Of a DNA stretch of 64,000 bases, positions 46,261-58,387 are shown one piece after another (the first letter of the stretch is position 1; each line of letters begins with the position of its first letter). Both the position numbers and the translations under genes were made by a program. The stretch is taken from the NCBI GenBank assembly GCA_030685235.1, contig MU839210.1, positions 1-64,000 of the forward strand. The letters run 5' to 3'. The DNA is from Copromyces sp. CBS 386.78 (taxonomy: Eukaryota > Ascomycota > Sordariomycetes > Sordariales > Sordariaceae). The notes under the pieces were generated by a model, which saw only the letters and a program-made list of their open reading frames with translations, ran no database searches and was not told where the DNA came from.

Positions 46261-47831
46261 TCAAATAGGTTCTCCACAAATGCCCATCAAAAGCCTCTGG
46301 TAATCACCACTCGTCTCCCCCTGCACTCTCTTGGCCAACTTCTTCCTGTAGCGCTGCTCGTAGGCGTTCTTGACGTTGCGCATGTTGTCACGATCCCAAT
46401 GGGCCCGGACCAGACGGCTGATGAGAAGACGGTCCTTGGTGCCCATGCCGGCCATGGCGTCCTCGAGAAGTCGGGCCTGCAGCATGTACTTGTCTGTGCC
46501 GTGGCGGAGCTGGATAAGAAGGGCGTCCTTCATGTGTCCCGAGAATTCCTGCTGGACATGTTAGCTGTTGTTTCTAGAAACCTTTGGTTGTTTAATATCG
46601 GCAGTTCGCCAGAGGTTGAACTCACTTTTTGAATCACGGTATCGAGATCCCTGGCGTACTTTTGCCTGTACTCGTAGGAAATAGCACGGATCTGGTTGTC
46701 GTTCCTCAGGCTGAGAATGCTGCACACACGCATTTCATCTGTGCCAATCTTGCCCTCGGTTGCGTTGTAGATATCATTGACGTCTCGGTCAATGTCCGCC
46801 TTCATCACTGGAGCCGCATCTTCAGCACGTGTGGCACCGAGCACAATCATAAAGTGCCGTTCCGTCTTCATGCTCAGCTCGCCGCGCACCATATCCTCCA
46901 GGGACCGGCGGAAAACCCGACTGAACTCGGCTTTGATGGCCTTCAAGTCGGCGTTGGACCGGCGGAGTAGGATGTCGTTGAGAATGTCTTCGTTGGTGCC
47001 TGCCCCGTCCATGGCATTGTACAGCATGTGCACGTCATTCAGAAGAGGACCACGGGCAAGCATGACGAGCCCTTCCTCAAACCAGCTACTCGTCTCGCTC
47101 TTGATGTCCGCGATAAGATCGCGACGGTGGCGCTTTGAAAACGCTTCGCGAAGCAGATTGATCTGGAGAGGGTCCTTGTCGGCTAGAACCCGGATCAGCT
47201 CCCTCTCATCGGTGCCCCATCCCTTCATGGCTTTCCTTAGCCTATCCGCATCCGGGTCGGGGTTCCATGGGATGCTCATCGCAGGGCCATATCCGGGAGA
47301 AGGTGGTGTAGGCGGGTACTGCACGGCGTAGGGCTGGGGCGGGTACGCTGTGGGTGTGGCCGGTTGGGCCCCGTAGGGTTGGTGAGGAGGTGGACCGGGA
47401 GGCTGTCCGTAACCGCCCGCGTGAGGCGGCGGTGCGCCGTAACCGGCCTGTGGAGGTCCGGGTGGGTAATACGAGGCGTTCGGGGGAGGAGGAGCACCGT
47501 ACTGCCCGGGTGGTGGGGAGTGAGCCGGAGCACCATAGGGCTGAGGAGGGGGTGCGCCGTACTGTCCCGGCGGCGGCCCGGGCGGTGGTTGTCCATAACC
47601 TTGTGGGGGCTGCTGGTAGGCGTTGTACTGAGCATGAGGCGGCGGTGCACCATATGGAGGTTGCTGATGATGCTGCTGAGGAGGAGGCTGTTGGTAATAT
47701 CCGCCTCCATGTGGTGGAGGGGGTTCTGGGAGGTCGAAGGTTAGCCGTCATAACATGGACATGTAACCGGACTATTTATTTTTGGACTCACGGCCATAAG
47801 GCGACGCCGGAGGATAACCTGGGTAAGACAT
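46261..47831 (-). CDS. anx14: Annexin with long Pro/Gly/Gln/Tyr-rich N-terminal tail
   Basis: Three exons (47831-47792, 47725-46626, 46548-46261) encode 475 residues. Introns have GTGAGT donors and GCTAAC branches. Residues 1 to about 165 are a repetitive Pro/Gly/Gln/Tyr tail (QYGAPPP and PPHAGGYGQPP type units), like those of annexins A7 and A11. The core of about 300 residues carries four annexin repeats with calcium-loop motifs KGWGTDE (181-187), DGAGTNED, GKIGTDE and AGMGTKD. Annexins bind acidic phospholipids in a calcium-dependent way and act in membrane trafficking and repair. The fungal group was first described in Neurospora as annexin XIV, and the symbol follows that. A run of 14 C (minus strand) lies about 100 bp upstream of the start. 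Confidence 0.93.
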
Positions 47832-49629
47832 TGTGGGAGCGGCTCCCAACACAATGATGGTCGATATTGCTGTTGGTTACGCGATGCTTGGCTCGGCAAG
47901 AGGTAATGGATGTTTGGTGATAAAACGCGGGGGGGGGGGGGGTTGGTGTTCAACCGATATGAAGAAAGTGTAGAAAGCAAACTACAAGATGAGTGGTTGT
48001 TTGAGTAAAGCAACTTAAAGAAATAGTTGAGAGTTGACTCGGAACTGCTGATCAGAGACCAGAAGCCAAAATAAAACCGGGTCTGGCACAGAGGTGCTTT
48101 ATCAAGGCGGGTGGAAGTCGGAAGAATTCCGCTGGGGCTTGCCTTTGCAATCGTCATCCTACCCTACATTACGGCTTTATCCAAGCCATCGGGGCAAGGT
48201 TCTCTTGTCTGCGCCGCACCGTCCTGCCCGTCCAACTTGGCCGCTATACAGAGACATTACTACTTGGCGAACTGCGACCAACCTACCTCTACGAAGCATG
48301 GTGCAGGCGCACACTGAATGGACTGCGCAAGACAGGTAATAGTACGTCAGATGTGGCTGAGCAAGTGGGAAGCCTTGACAAAATGAATCAACTGCCCATG
48401 GCCAAGAGCTTTCGTTCCGGCAGGGGCAATCCAACCTCGCCATCTTGGACGGCATGAAAGGAACCTAAAGCATGACCTTGTGATGGCCACCTTGATAAGC
48501 AGTCGTTGCCGGTGGAGGTAAATGTGACCTGCAACAGAAGCAGGCGCAAGAGAAGCTCAAGCAACACATACTTGTAGTTGCCATCGAGGCCTCCAATTTC
48601 CCGAGAGCTGATTACCTACAAAGACGGGATGAAACCACCAACTGAAAAATGCCCTTCGGTGCGGGAGGCATTGGCATCGGTGATGGGCGCGCCGATAGAC
48701 TAAGCCATGGCTAGCAGGCGAATGTTAGGAAAAGCCTCGTCCAGGGGAAATTTGAAAGCTCGGGGCTCATTGCGACCGCGGTGTTCGCACATCGGGCGCC
48801 AAGGAAAAATGCCTTCACCGAATGAGTACCTAGGCCGTTGAGAAAGCGTGGTTGTCAAAAATCGACATGATCGTACCTGCGCTAGGCTTGATGGATGATT
48901 GGAATTCCATGTCAATGGAAGTGAAAGTGAAGGCGTCGTAATGAACCGGCGGTCATTCCTCGAACACCGGTTGGAAGTTGGAAAGATCGTGGTACAGTAG
49001 GGTGATGCGGTGTGGCTTAGCACCTTCCTAGGTTGTGGCTTACGCAGTGGCACCGCGGCTAGGCACGTGACCATACCTGTCCTCCCCCTGGCCAAAGAAA
49101 CCCTCAGCTCGACCAGGCCGCGACCACTAGTCATGAGATGGACTGAATCCCTTTCATCAACCTCAAGGGAAGCTCGGCGGCGCCAACTGCTGCTACCCAC
49201 CTCATGAACTGCTTCAACCACCCGATTTTCTTTGTGGAGGATTTGACTAAACATGATGTTCCAGCCTCGGGGGCCACAAGCTTGGGATGGGGATGCCACT
49301 CTTGTTTGGCAGTCCTCCACGCCAAGAGATCCAGCCATTCGATTTTCGACCTCAACCGGGCGCTAGGTATGCTAGGGTATATCGCCAACTGCATCTCTCA
49401 AAAAGGCGGCCGTGATCGCTGACCGGGTTTGTTCTTGTTCTTGTTCCACTCGAGTCAATTTCAACGTCTGCTGTCCTTCCCCGACTCCCCTCTTTTCCCT
49501 CCTCATTTCACGGGATTGAAGCTATTCCGCATCGTCGGAACCTGCTGTTCTCACCCGCGCCGTCGTCAGCCCTGTGGTTTGATCTCTCTAGATGAGAGCA
49601 CAGCCGACTCGCACCACAGATCCGCCAAA
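47832..49629. promoter_or_regulatory. Divergent region between annexin and the Ser/Thr-rich gene, with G14 tract
   Basis: Annexin reads left and the secreted-protein gene reads right from this 1.8 kb. A homopolymer of 14 G sits at 47929-47942. The 212-codon minus-strand frame at 48700-49338 has no family content and is probably chance. A CT-rich leader (about 49430-49510) precedes the right-hand gene. Confidence 0.4.
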
Positions 49630-50349
49630 ATGCGTGTCCATCGGGCCCATCTTCCCACTTTCGTGCTTGCTGCCCTCCTTGCGGCCTGTCAAGCTCGGCC
49701 GCTCTTCGAGCACGACAGCTCTCCTAAGCCCTTGCTGCCGAGAGCAACATACTCGGTAGTCCCGATCAACGGAGGGTCGGGTTCGGAATATGGCCCTGGG
49801 GATCCGGTCGTGACCAAGACCGTGGTGCAAACCGCTCACCAACCGACCACCCGCTCATCCACTCACTCACCCACAACGCCCCTCACGAGAACGGTTTCGG
49901 TGATGCCTATTCAACCTCAACCCACTCTGACTTTGACCACCACCGTCGTTCACGTCGCACCCACTACAACGACTACGGCTACGACCGCGGCCACGGCAAC
50001 TTCAACATCTCCATCCTCCTCATCGTCTTTTGCGGTCACGATCTCCTCTCGGACCACCTCGGCGACCCCTTCATCAACATCCGAGACATCGAACCCTACT
50101 GTCACGTCGACCACTTCTCCCTCTCCTCCAGCGTCTTATACATCAAAGTCCGTGCCTAGCTTCAGCACAAGACCCTCGCCGAGTACCACGTCGACTGAGT
50201 CCTCCATCTCGATCACGGTCACGGTACCCACCACCACCGCCTCTATTCCACTTCCAACGACCTTCGCCAGTAGCAGCTCTAGCGTCTCATACGACGATGG
50301 AATGTGGCACACGACATATCCACCATGGAATGGCACGACGACTATCTAA
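49630..50349 (+). CDS. Secreted Ser/Thr-rich protein, function unknown
   Basis: This is a single exon of 239 residues starting at CCAAAATGCG. The frame stays open upstream to 49429, but the ATG at 49630 places a clear signal peptide first (residues 1-22, VLAALLAACQA, predicted cut near 22/23). Residues 50-225 are mainly Thr, Ser, Pro and Val in short repeats (TTTT, SSSSS, TSTT), a typical heavily O-mannosylated stalk. The C-terminus ends WNGTTTI, with no hydrophobic GPI-attachment tail and no membrane segment, so it is likely released to the wall or medium. No domain is recognisable; it could be a wall protein or a small mucin. Such low-complexity proteins diverge fast, so homologues may be hard to find. 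Confidence 0.7.
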   Translation: MRVHRAHLPTFVLAALLAACQARPLFEHDSSPKPLLPRATYSVVPINGGSGSEYGPGDPVVTKTVVQTAHQPTTRSSTHSPTTPLTRTVSVMPIQPQPTLTLTTTVVHVAPTTTTTATTAATATSTSPSSSSSFAVTISSRTTSATPSSTSETSNPTVTSTTSPSPPASYTSKSVPSFSTRPSPSTTSTESSISITVTVPTTTASIPLPTTFASSSSSVSYDDGMWHTTYPPWNGTTTI

Positions 50350-52908
50350 TGCATATGCACCGCTCTTCTCAGCCCCGTAACCAGCGTTGGCCTGATCGAT
50401 CTTTGCCGGGCTGGCTCTTGGTATACTCTTCCTTCAGACGTTTGTAGGACCCTAATCAGATCGAGTGACCATGAGATGCCCATCAGGGCCCCGATGAGTC
50501 ATCAAACTTTTCATTCCACGCTCATGACGGAAAGGGAGCGAAGCGTACTACGGAACCCCAACGCCAACCAAGAGCTGGACGGCGTTGCGGGAGGGGGAAA
50601 CGGAAATCCATTTATCTTCGGTGCTAGTATACCTTAATATCTAATCCTGCAAAACGATACGATTTTCAACGTCTTCTCCGCCTTGCCTGACCACTGATCT
50701 CCTCTAGTGAATGACCTCCAGCTGGGAGCTATCGCTTTCTAGGGCTTGATACGAACTGAAGATCTCGATCACAGGTGGCATGTATTACATGTGTGCCACC
50801 TCTCGGGAATGTTCGCTCCTGTTCAAGCCTTGCCAATTATTCTGTGCTTCCTGCTGGGAATGGGCATGCATGGTTTCTTGGCTGAGACGGCCAATCAACC
50901 CCGAGGCAACGGGATAATGATGCCCTTTGCCAGGAGTCACGGAAGGCGCACTACGACGGTTCACAGAAACCCTAGTACCATACACCTGCAAATACCGACG
51001 GTCTTTTCGAGAAAAGGAAGCGGGTGAGATGCGTGAAGTCCATCTTGATCATCTAGAAATTCATGGTGACATGGCCATGCTCACGCATTTTCTATCGGAA
51101 CTGGGTGTGTTTGAGATTACAAAATTCCCGAGCCATTAACGATGCGTACTAGGGCGTGCCGACTTATCGAAGCTGTCTTGAGGTTCCGAAACCCGAAGAG
51201 TGCAATGGTTGCCCAGCAGAGAAAAGCAAGGGCCCGGGGGGGCATAGGATGGACATAGGACATTGAGACCAATTGCCAGTCCACAACCGTTTAATACCGC
51301 GCACAGCAGATTTGCATCCGGGCAGGACCCGGGGAGTCGTCGGGACACAGCCGCGGGTCTAGAATCTTGTCGCCGCCGATTCGGACTCTCTTGCCGCTTA
51401 GATCATGCAGATTTTTTTGACCAGCTCAGTTCTTTCCCCGGAGGACGGCAACCCCGGTCAAAAACTCCGACGTCCATGTCTCCGGATTGTGAGGGGAGAT
51501 ATCACACCAGCGGCCTGGTGACAGATTTGCAAAAGCCTATAGCATCCGGCGGGCCAGGACTAGTCGACTTGCACCCTACACCTACTTTTGAGGTGAGTAG
51601 GACGCACTACTTTGTGCTCAGGCAACCGCTGGCCAACTCGAGTCCTTGCGTGTAGCTGGCTGCACTGGTTTGTTGTGTTCGGATCATTTTTTCCCACATT
51701 ATCATTTGCTTGCCACTCGAATGCCGTCCAGAACCAATTAATGAAGGTTCACGCATGCCACCCACAGGTACATTGGGTGCTAGGTCAAGATAGGAAAACA
51801 CTGCTGCTCCTCCCTCTCTGTGCCATACACACTCGGTGCTTGTTGCTGCGGGACCTTGCTAGCGATAGTACCCTCATATCTTGACTACTAAAGCCAGCCT
51901 TGACTCCGGGAAAAAGAGGCAACAGAGGGCAACTCTGTATCGGCACCCGTGCTGCGAGTCTCTACTTCGTATCCTGTTGTCTTCTTGGGGTTGCCACAGC
52001 GTCCCCTTGCTTTCAGACAAGGCATTAGCCCAACAACCGCACGAGCAACGGGCCCACGATGGACACTCTGGTGTCTCAGCTTGTTAACACGGCAGCACAG
52101 ATACATAGCAACTCTGCCTCCCCACGAGATGCTGCGCGACTCCGTGTACGACCGGCCACAGCTTTGCGCCAAAAAACGGGCAGGTCGATTCGGCGTGGGA
52201 CCGGCAGTCGAGCAGTTCACTAGGATGACTAGGTTCAGCGCTCGGCAGTGAAGCACTTGTTCCAAAGGGGGTTCATCGCAGGACACTTCGTCCGATTGCG
52301 GTGGTCTCAAGCATGTCTTTGGGGATGGGGACTGGCACCTTTGCTGGTCGGCCACAGTCTTTGGCCCCGAGAGATCATGATGGTCATGCAGCCCTCTGTT
52401 TGGCAACTTTATCCGATCCGTACTCGGCGGATTGCCGTGTAACGCGGCGGTCGCATTCTTTCTGAGTCCTGCAAAGACAGGGGGCCCTCGATGATAGCTC
52501 TCGCCGATACTTGTCCTCGCACACTCCTCACCCACCTTCCCTCCTTCCCTCGTTCGGCCTTTCTGGCCTGCATCGTCGCGCTTGCCATGTACGATCTCCA
52601 GTCAATTGGGAAATCCCGGTACACCCCATGTGCGGCTTCCTGTTGGTTGCCTGGGGATGTTAGCACCGAGGCAAGAGCGCAGATGGTCGCTGGCGATAGA
52701 TGTAGGACCCGAACATATAAGGAAGGCGTCTCTACCACCTCAAGTCCCGTCCATCACCACCATCAACATCATCATCACTCTTCCCAACCATCGCAGACAT
52801 CAAAGCAGCCTGAGCTTAAGAGCTCTAGTATCACGCTCCCATTGCCTTAAACCTCGTTTGCAACCGCCTTTCACTCACACAGTCACACCTTACTCAAACT
52901 CCATCAAA
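50350..52908. other. 2.6 kb without a supported gene
   Basis: Frames of up to 215 codons on the minus strand (51888-52535) and others overlap and lack motifs. The last 350 bp, with CACCATCAACATCATCATC and a CA/CT-rich leader, is the promoter and leader of the dioxygenase gene. Confidence 0.4.
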
Positions 52909-54393
52909 ATGAGTTGCCTCGCTACCCGCCCTCTCTTGCCTTTGGGCCGCCGCCTCATCACCAGCCGCGCTCGCCTTAGTACCGCCGCGCTTGGCTCCCT
53001 TGACATTGGCTCTGGAAATGGCATGTCCATGCCGCCGGGATTCAACATCAACGTTGCCCGCAAGCAGCCAAGGATCCAGCCACCCACCAACATTGCCGCC
53101 GCCGCCGAGAAAATCCGTACTCGCGATGATTTGGGCAAGACCATGCCCCCAGGCTACAAGGCTCAAGTCGCCCACCTCGACACCTTCCAACTCCCAGAAA
53201 AGATCACTGGATCTGCTAGCGACCGCGCGCTTGGAAAGGCCATCATTGACACTTGGCGCCGTGAGGGAATCATCCAAATCGCCCAGAACGATTTGCAGAA
53301 GAAGCTATGGAACGACGCTAAGACCGCCAGCAAGCGCTTCTTCCGGAAGCCCGCGGCCGAGAAGGCGGCTTGTGTCGACTCGCAGAGCTACGCCGGTTAC
53401 ATCGCATCCGGAGAGGAGGTCACGGACGGCATCGCTGACTACTCGGAGATTTTCACCATCACCAAGGATCTCGACTTGGAGGAGCCGCGTGTCCGAGCAA
53501 AGTGGCCATGCCATGGCCCTTGCCCCTGGCCCGATGTGGAGATGAAGGAGCCTATGATGAACTATGTCGACAACCTCGGGCTTGAGGGCGAGAAGATTCT
53601 CCAGCTGGCCGAGTTCGGTCTGGATGTTGCTCCCGGTACACTCACACAGTACACCCGTGATGGCTGGCATCATACAAGGGTCCTTCGGTAAGTCGTCAAA
53701 CATGAGATTTCTACTCCTGTGATACCGCCCAACCCTCCAGTTCCGGGGAGGAGCGGGCCGTTCGCTTATCGTTTCACACAAAAAAGGCCTCTAGGCTAAC
53801 ACTTTGTTTTCCTCAACAGCTTCCCACCCCGCAACGGTACCAACGGAAAGGGCAAGGAAGGCCGAGGCATCGGCTCGCACACGGACTACGGCCTTCTTGT
53901 CATTGCCGCCCAAGACGATGTCGGCGGTCTCTTCATTCGCCGCCCTCGGGACGACGAGAAGTTCGCAAACTGGAAGAAATCGGCTGCCGGCCACAAGGAG
54001 GACGCTGAAGGGTGGTTCTACGTGCCGCCCGTCGATGGAGTGCACACAGTCATCCTCGGCGATATGATGCAGTACCTCACCAACAACTACCTTACTGCGA
54101 CGCCGCACAAGGTGGGACTCAACACTCGCGAGCGCTTCGCCATGGCCTACTTCCATGAGCCCTCGTTCCAGGCTGTCATCAAGCCCATCAATGAGGGTTG
54201 CGGCGGCATGCGGGCCGACCCGGAGCAGTCTGATGAGTGCGTTCACTACGGAACCCACTTCACAAACATGTTCATGCGCAACTATCCGGATCGCATCACC
54301 ACCAAGAGGCTGTTGGCGGAGAACCGCTATGAGAAGCTGTCGAAGCCGGAATTGAGGACCATGGATGCCATTCCCGAGCCTGAGCTCGATTAA
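52909..54393 (+). CDS. Ethylene-forming-enzyme-like 2-oxoglutarate/Fe(II) dioxygenase with mitochondrial-type leader
   Basis: Two exons (52909-53687 and 53820-54393) with a 132-nt intron (GTAAGT donor, GGCTAAC branch) encode 450 residues. From about residue 90 to 430 the protein closely follows the bacterial ethylene-forming enzyme (EFE). Iron ligands are H280, D282 and H356, and R365 is the 2-oxoglutarate-binding Arg. Counterparts of the EFE arginine-substrate residues are kept: E170 and T172 (GEEVT), R257 (HTRVLR) and F371. EFE turns 2-oxoglutarate into ethylene and CO2, and with arginine also makes succinate; relatives may do only the succinate reaction. Residues 1-88 are an extension absent from the bacterial protein. 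Its first 30 residues are Arg/Leu/Ser-rich without acids, like a mitochondrial presequence. It contains two MPPG-F/Y-xxxVA units (41-50, 79-88). Activity is inference. Confidence 0.88.
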
Positions 54394-57300
54394 AGACTGT
54401 CACTGTTCCCTCTCTTCGTTTGACAGCCCCTGATTTCTTTTCATCATGTATACAAAAGCATTACCCGGGCGCTATGTGGGGGATATGGAGTTCTAGGAAG
54501 GAGAGGCGGCTACAGCACTTGGCTTTGTTTCTTTCAAGTTCCACGATACCACTTCCCTAATGTTCAATTGCTGCTATTTATCTTCTTTTGTTGCTTTCAA
54601 TGAACGCATACAATACCTTACACAGACAAGACAGACCAGATGGGCGAAGAAAAGGACGATAGCATTTTTTTGTTATTATACAAGCAAGAGTCCGAAACCA
54701 CTGCGTTACGATTTTTACATACTACTTCTTTAAGATGTTTTGAGCTGATGCCTAGCAATGGGACAACGACAAGTGGGAGGAACAAGCAGGACCCACTTTA
54801 GGAGACCAATATCTTAGGTGCTTACCTACCTTTTCACCTCTACACTAGTTTTAGGTGAATCAAAATTCTTCTTAAAAATACTTGATTGTTCCCATTTAGT
54901 GAGATGATATGAGGCATCAAATAAGAGTGGGGGATTCTCTTCAGGTCGATAATCAGGGATGGACGGACATGAGCTACTACCTACCTACCTACCTACCTAC
55001 GGTATCCAGATCAACTTCCGCACAACGAGACTCGTGAACTACACTATACGTGTGACGGTCGATCTTTTGCCTAACCCGCGCCAGTCACGAGTAGCCTGTG
55101 GTCAGTGACCACCTACCACAGTACTGATTGATAAGACCGGACCCCTAGAATCTAGCAAGAGCTTTGGCCTATGATATGGCACTTTACACATAAGAACGGG
55201 GAACAGTCAGGCTTCCAGTCATATTCTCCTTGAAGTATCATACAAGCACAGGCACAAAGACCCTTAGAATTTGTGCCAACGGCAAGTCGGCCAGTCAAAG
55301 TCGGAGACGGATGCTCACATGGGTGCTCAGTAACTCAAAATCTTGATTTGCTTTGTGTTTAAAGAGTTTTAGACTAAACTTGATTCTAATGACCAATCTT
55401 TTGACTTGTCCTAGAGGAACACGGGACAGACACCGGATGAGATATCGAATAGTGTAACTCAATACTGGACAATAACTCGACGACGAACTCGACAATCACA
55501 ACTTGACTCGGCGAAATCTCCCAAGCCCCACCCTCTTCCACTAATTTTTCTTCTCTTGGGTGCATTTGCTCGTGTTTGTGCTTGTGTTTGTGTCTTCTGA
55601 CAGTATCCTGATACGGGACACGGGGGGCAGGGGAACGGTCAGAGGCCCCGGAGTAGAATAGTTGGAAGAATATCACCAAAAATGAGAAGGACAAAGAGGA
55701 GAGGAGAAAAAGAAAATGCAAAGTTAGGAGAAACTTACCTCTACCGACCGGCAAATGGGAGGTGAACCCCCGTCCGTGTCACGACATCGACAACGACTGC
55801 CAACGTTACATGTTCCACGACATCACTTTTGTCTCTCGCTGGCTTTCAGTCTGGCAGGCTTGAAAGTCCAGGAGGTGGCTCGCACCTTCCTTTCCCAGAA
55901 ATCCTGGACATGGACACAAGTCGCCTCCACCTTGCCTGCCACCCTTTGTCATCTTGCCGCCGCCCTCGCCGCCGCCTACCGCCTCGCCTGCCACCCGCAG
56001 CCCGCCGCCCAGCGCGCCTATTTTCCCCCTTTCTTTCATTTTCTGCCGCTGGCGGTTGGAAGGTGCTGTTGGACTAGGTTGGACTAGGTTGCCTTGTCGA
56101 GGTAACCGTCACCGCCGCTCCCACCGGTCGCCCTGCCCCCGAGGCAACTCAGCGGTAGCTCGGCACCTCGCCGGCGGTTCTTTCAAAGCAGCTATATTCT
56201 TGTTAGTATTCAATCTGATAACTGAAACAAGGGAGAGAGTGGATTTTGCTAGCGATGCTGGTGATGAGAGAGGGAGAAGAGAGAAATGGGCAAGTAGCAG
56301 GTGAAACACTGCCTATCAACAGCTAGCTGCAAAGAGCAAGCTACCTATTTCTCGTTGTTCTGGGGCTAGCGGGTAGTTACGTAGGTGGCTGTAGATCAGA
56401 GTCAAGCGTCAAGCCTCTTTGCGGGGAAGCAAAGCGCCTACCCGTCTATCTAGGCCTGTATCTCTGTCTGTCTGGGACAGGAACCAAAACACCGGGAGGG
56501 GGCTGCGGCCGTTGAGCCGTTGGAGCTGTTGAGATTTCTTGGGACATGCTGACAGCAAAGCAGATCGATGAATCTGAATCAAAGGGTAGGCGCCTAGCCG
56601 CTCGGTATCTGGGAGGTTTGACGGTTATTGCCGATTAACGATGTTGTTCCAGCATCTTGACTGCAAAATCCGGCGCGTCGGCTGAGGAAATGGCCGGATC
56701 TGAACCATCCTTAACGGCGATGCATGTCGGCGTCCGAGGACTTCGGCTCTTGCCGCTCAAGCGGTCAAGCGAAGAAAAGGGGCAAGAGTGTCCGATAAGC
56801 AGACACCGGACAACCTCGGAGTAGTTCGGCGAAAGGTGCCTTGTGTCAAAGCGGTGGGAAGGACTAGCATTTTTTCACCTGAAAGGTAGGCTAGGCAAGT
56901 AATCAAGATGGGCTGTACAATCCCGTCGTTTGCATACCATGCTGTCGGTCTCAGTTCCAGAACCTTCAAGCTGGTTCTGGTATGTGTGCAGCCTAATCCG
57001 CGGGCTGGCTCACACTACAGAAAGGCGGTATGCCATTTCGAGATAGGGAACTAAAGCCGTCAGCACGCCAAACCGCGCAAAAAGAATTAGGGAGTCAAGC
57101 AAGGGTACCGCTGAGGGGGTATGGGAGGTGTCAACTGCAAGTCGCTGAAACAGGAAATATCGTACGGGCTTACCCTTGGTGGCTATTGAGGGCAAGTGAC
57201 CAGAAAAGAGGCGGTGATGTTCAGCTGCTGTGCTATACTGGTTAACTAGTCTGCTGTCCTCGCTGCATGTCTCGTCTCGCCACAAACTGCTGCAAGGGTA

Positions 57301-58387
57301 AAACGCAGGTCGTAGATCAGAGTCAAGGATGAAATGGGTGCGGCCGGCAATGATGGTGAAGTGGGTTGGGGGAGTAACTGACTGAATTGTGTTGATGAAG
57401 GATACTGGAATAGGAAGAAGCATGGGAGTTAGTCAGACCAGGCTCGTCGTTGATGATGTCGTTAAAGCTGTGATAAACACAATATCGGACGTAGACGGAC
57501 ATGAATATGATGCAAGTATCCAGAATAGGAAATCTTTGGCGGCTGTGGTAACGTGACGTAGGGAACTTACAAGAGGACCAGAATGGGATTTTCGTTCATG
57601 ACTTCATCTCCATCGCCATTGCCATTCGGTGTAGTATAGGTACATTGTTCGCAGTTCATGGACTTGTACATGTTTGTAGAGAAGAAGTAGATGTAGATCT
57701 TTGGGGTGATGATGTTATGTCCGACACGGGTAGATGATCTGATAGTGGTGATGGGAACCAATGTGGGTGACATTCCTGCCTCGTGGGTGGTTGCCATTTT
57801 CGCGCGAATGGTGATGACGGACCTTGGATGTTACGGATGATCTTGCAACCCGGCAACCGGTGACAGTGACAGTGACGGAACGGAAAGAACGACGGGGATC
57901 CGACATGATGGAAGCCGGACCGGAGCAAGTGCGATGCCGCAATTGCAAATTTTGATGCAAACGAGGAAAGTACGACCGAGTCTTGATTCTCATCACGATC
58001 CATTATCTCCGTGCTTCCTGCCACCGCAATGCTACAACTGGAAGTCCGGAAGGTGGGGATGTCGTCACTCCCGTTGTTACCGTTGTAGTCGTCGTTGCCT
58101 GACTTTCCATCTTCGACGCAGATGGAAATCTCTTCACTCCATCTTGCATCGACAATTGCAACAAGCGCACTTGACGTCAAACTTTACTCCGAAAAACGCA
58201 GCACCGTCGGACACATTCGCTCGTCCAACCGAACCGGACAAGATTGCACCAATAATTGCAGATCAGCTTCAGTTTTAATCTACACAAAGTCCCCCCTTTG
58301 ACGTCAAGGCACTACAAGGCACTACCCCAGATCAACAATATGTGAAGCCATTGCCAATCTTCAGAAAACAAACAAACAGAAATGACA
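54394..58387. other. 4 kb without a supported gene
   Basis: The left end is the dioxygenase 3' side. A (CTAC)6 microsatellite lies at 54977-55000. Frames up to 174 codons (57656-58180 -) and several Pro-rich shadows at 55750-56310 have no family content. The right end is the 3' side of the MFS gene. Unrecognised non-coding RNA genes cannot be excluded. Confidence 0.4.
54977..55000. repeat. (CTAC)6 microsatellite
   Basis: Six uninterrupted CTAC units. It is intergenic and expected to be length-variable between strains. Confidence 0.85.

Noticed and set aside
48700..49338. 212-codon minus-strand frame
   Set aside because: No motif, no plausible promoter or splice structure, and biased amino-acid content as expected from non-coding DNA.
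51888..52535. 215-codon minus-strand frame
   Set aside because: No domain or conserved pattern; overlaps similar-length frames on the other strand.
55755..56310. Cluster of Pro/Arg-rich frames on both strands
   Set aside because: They arise from a C-rich stretch and overlap in several frames at once; none has a motif.
57656..58180. 174-codon minus-strand frame just downstream of the MFS gene
   Set aside because: No family content and no splice signals linking it to the MFS gene.
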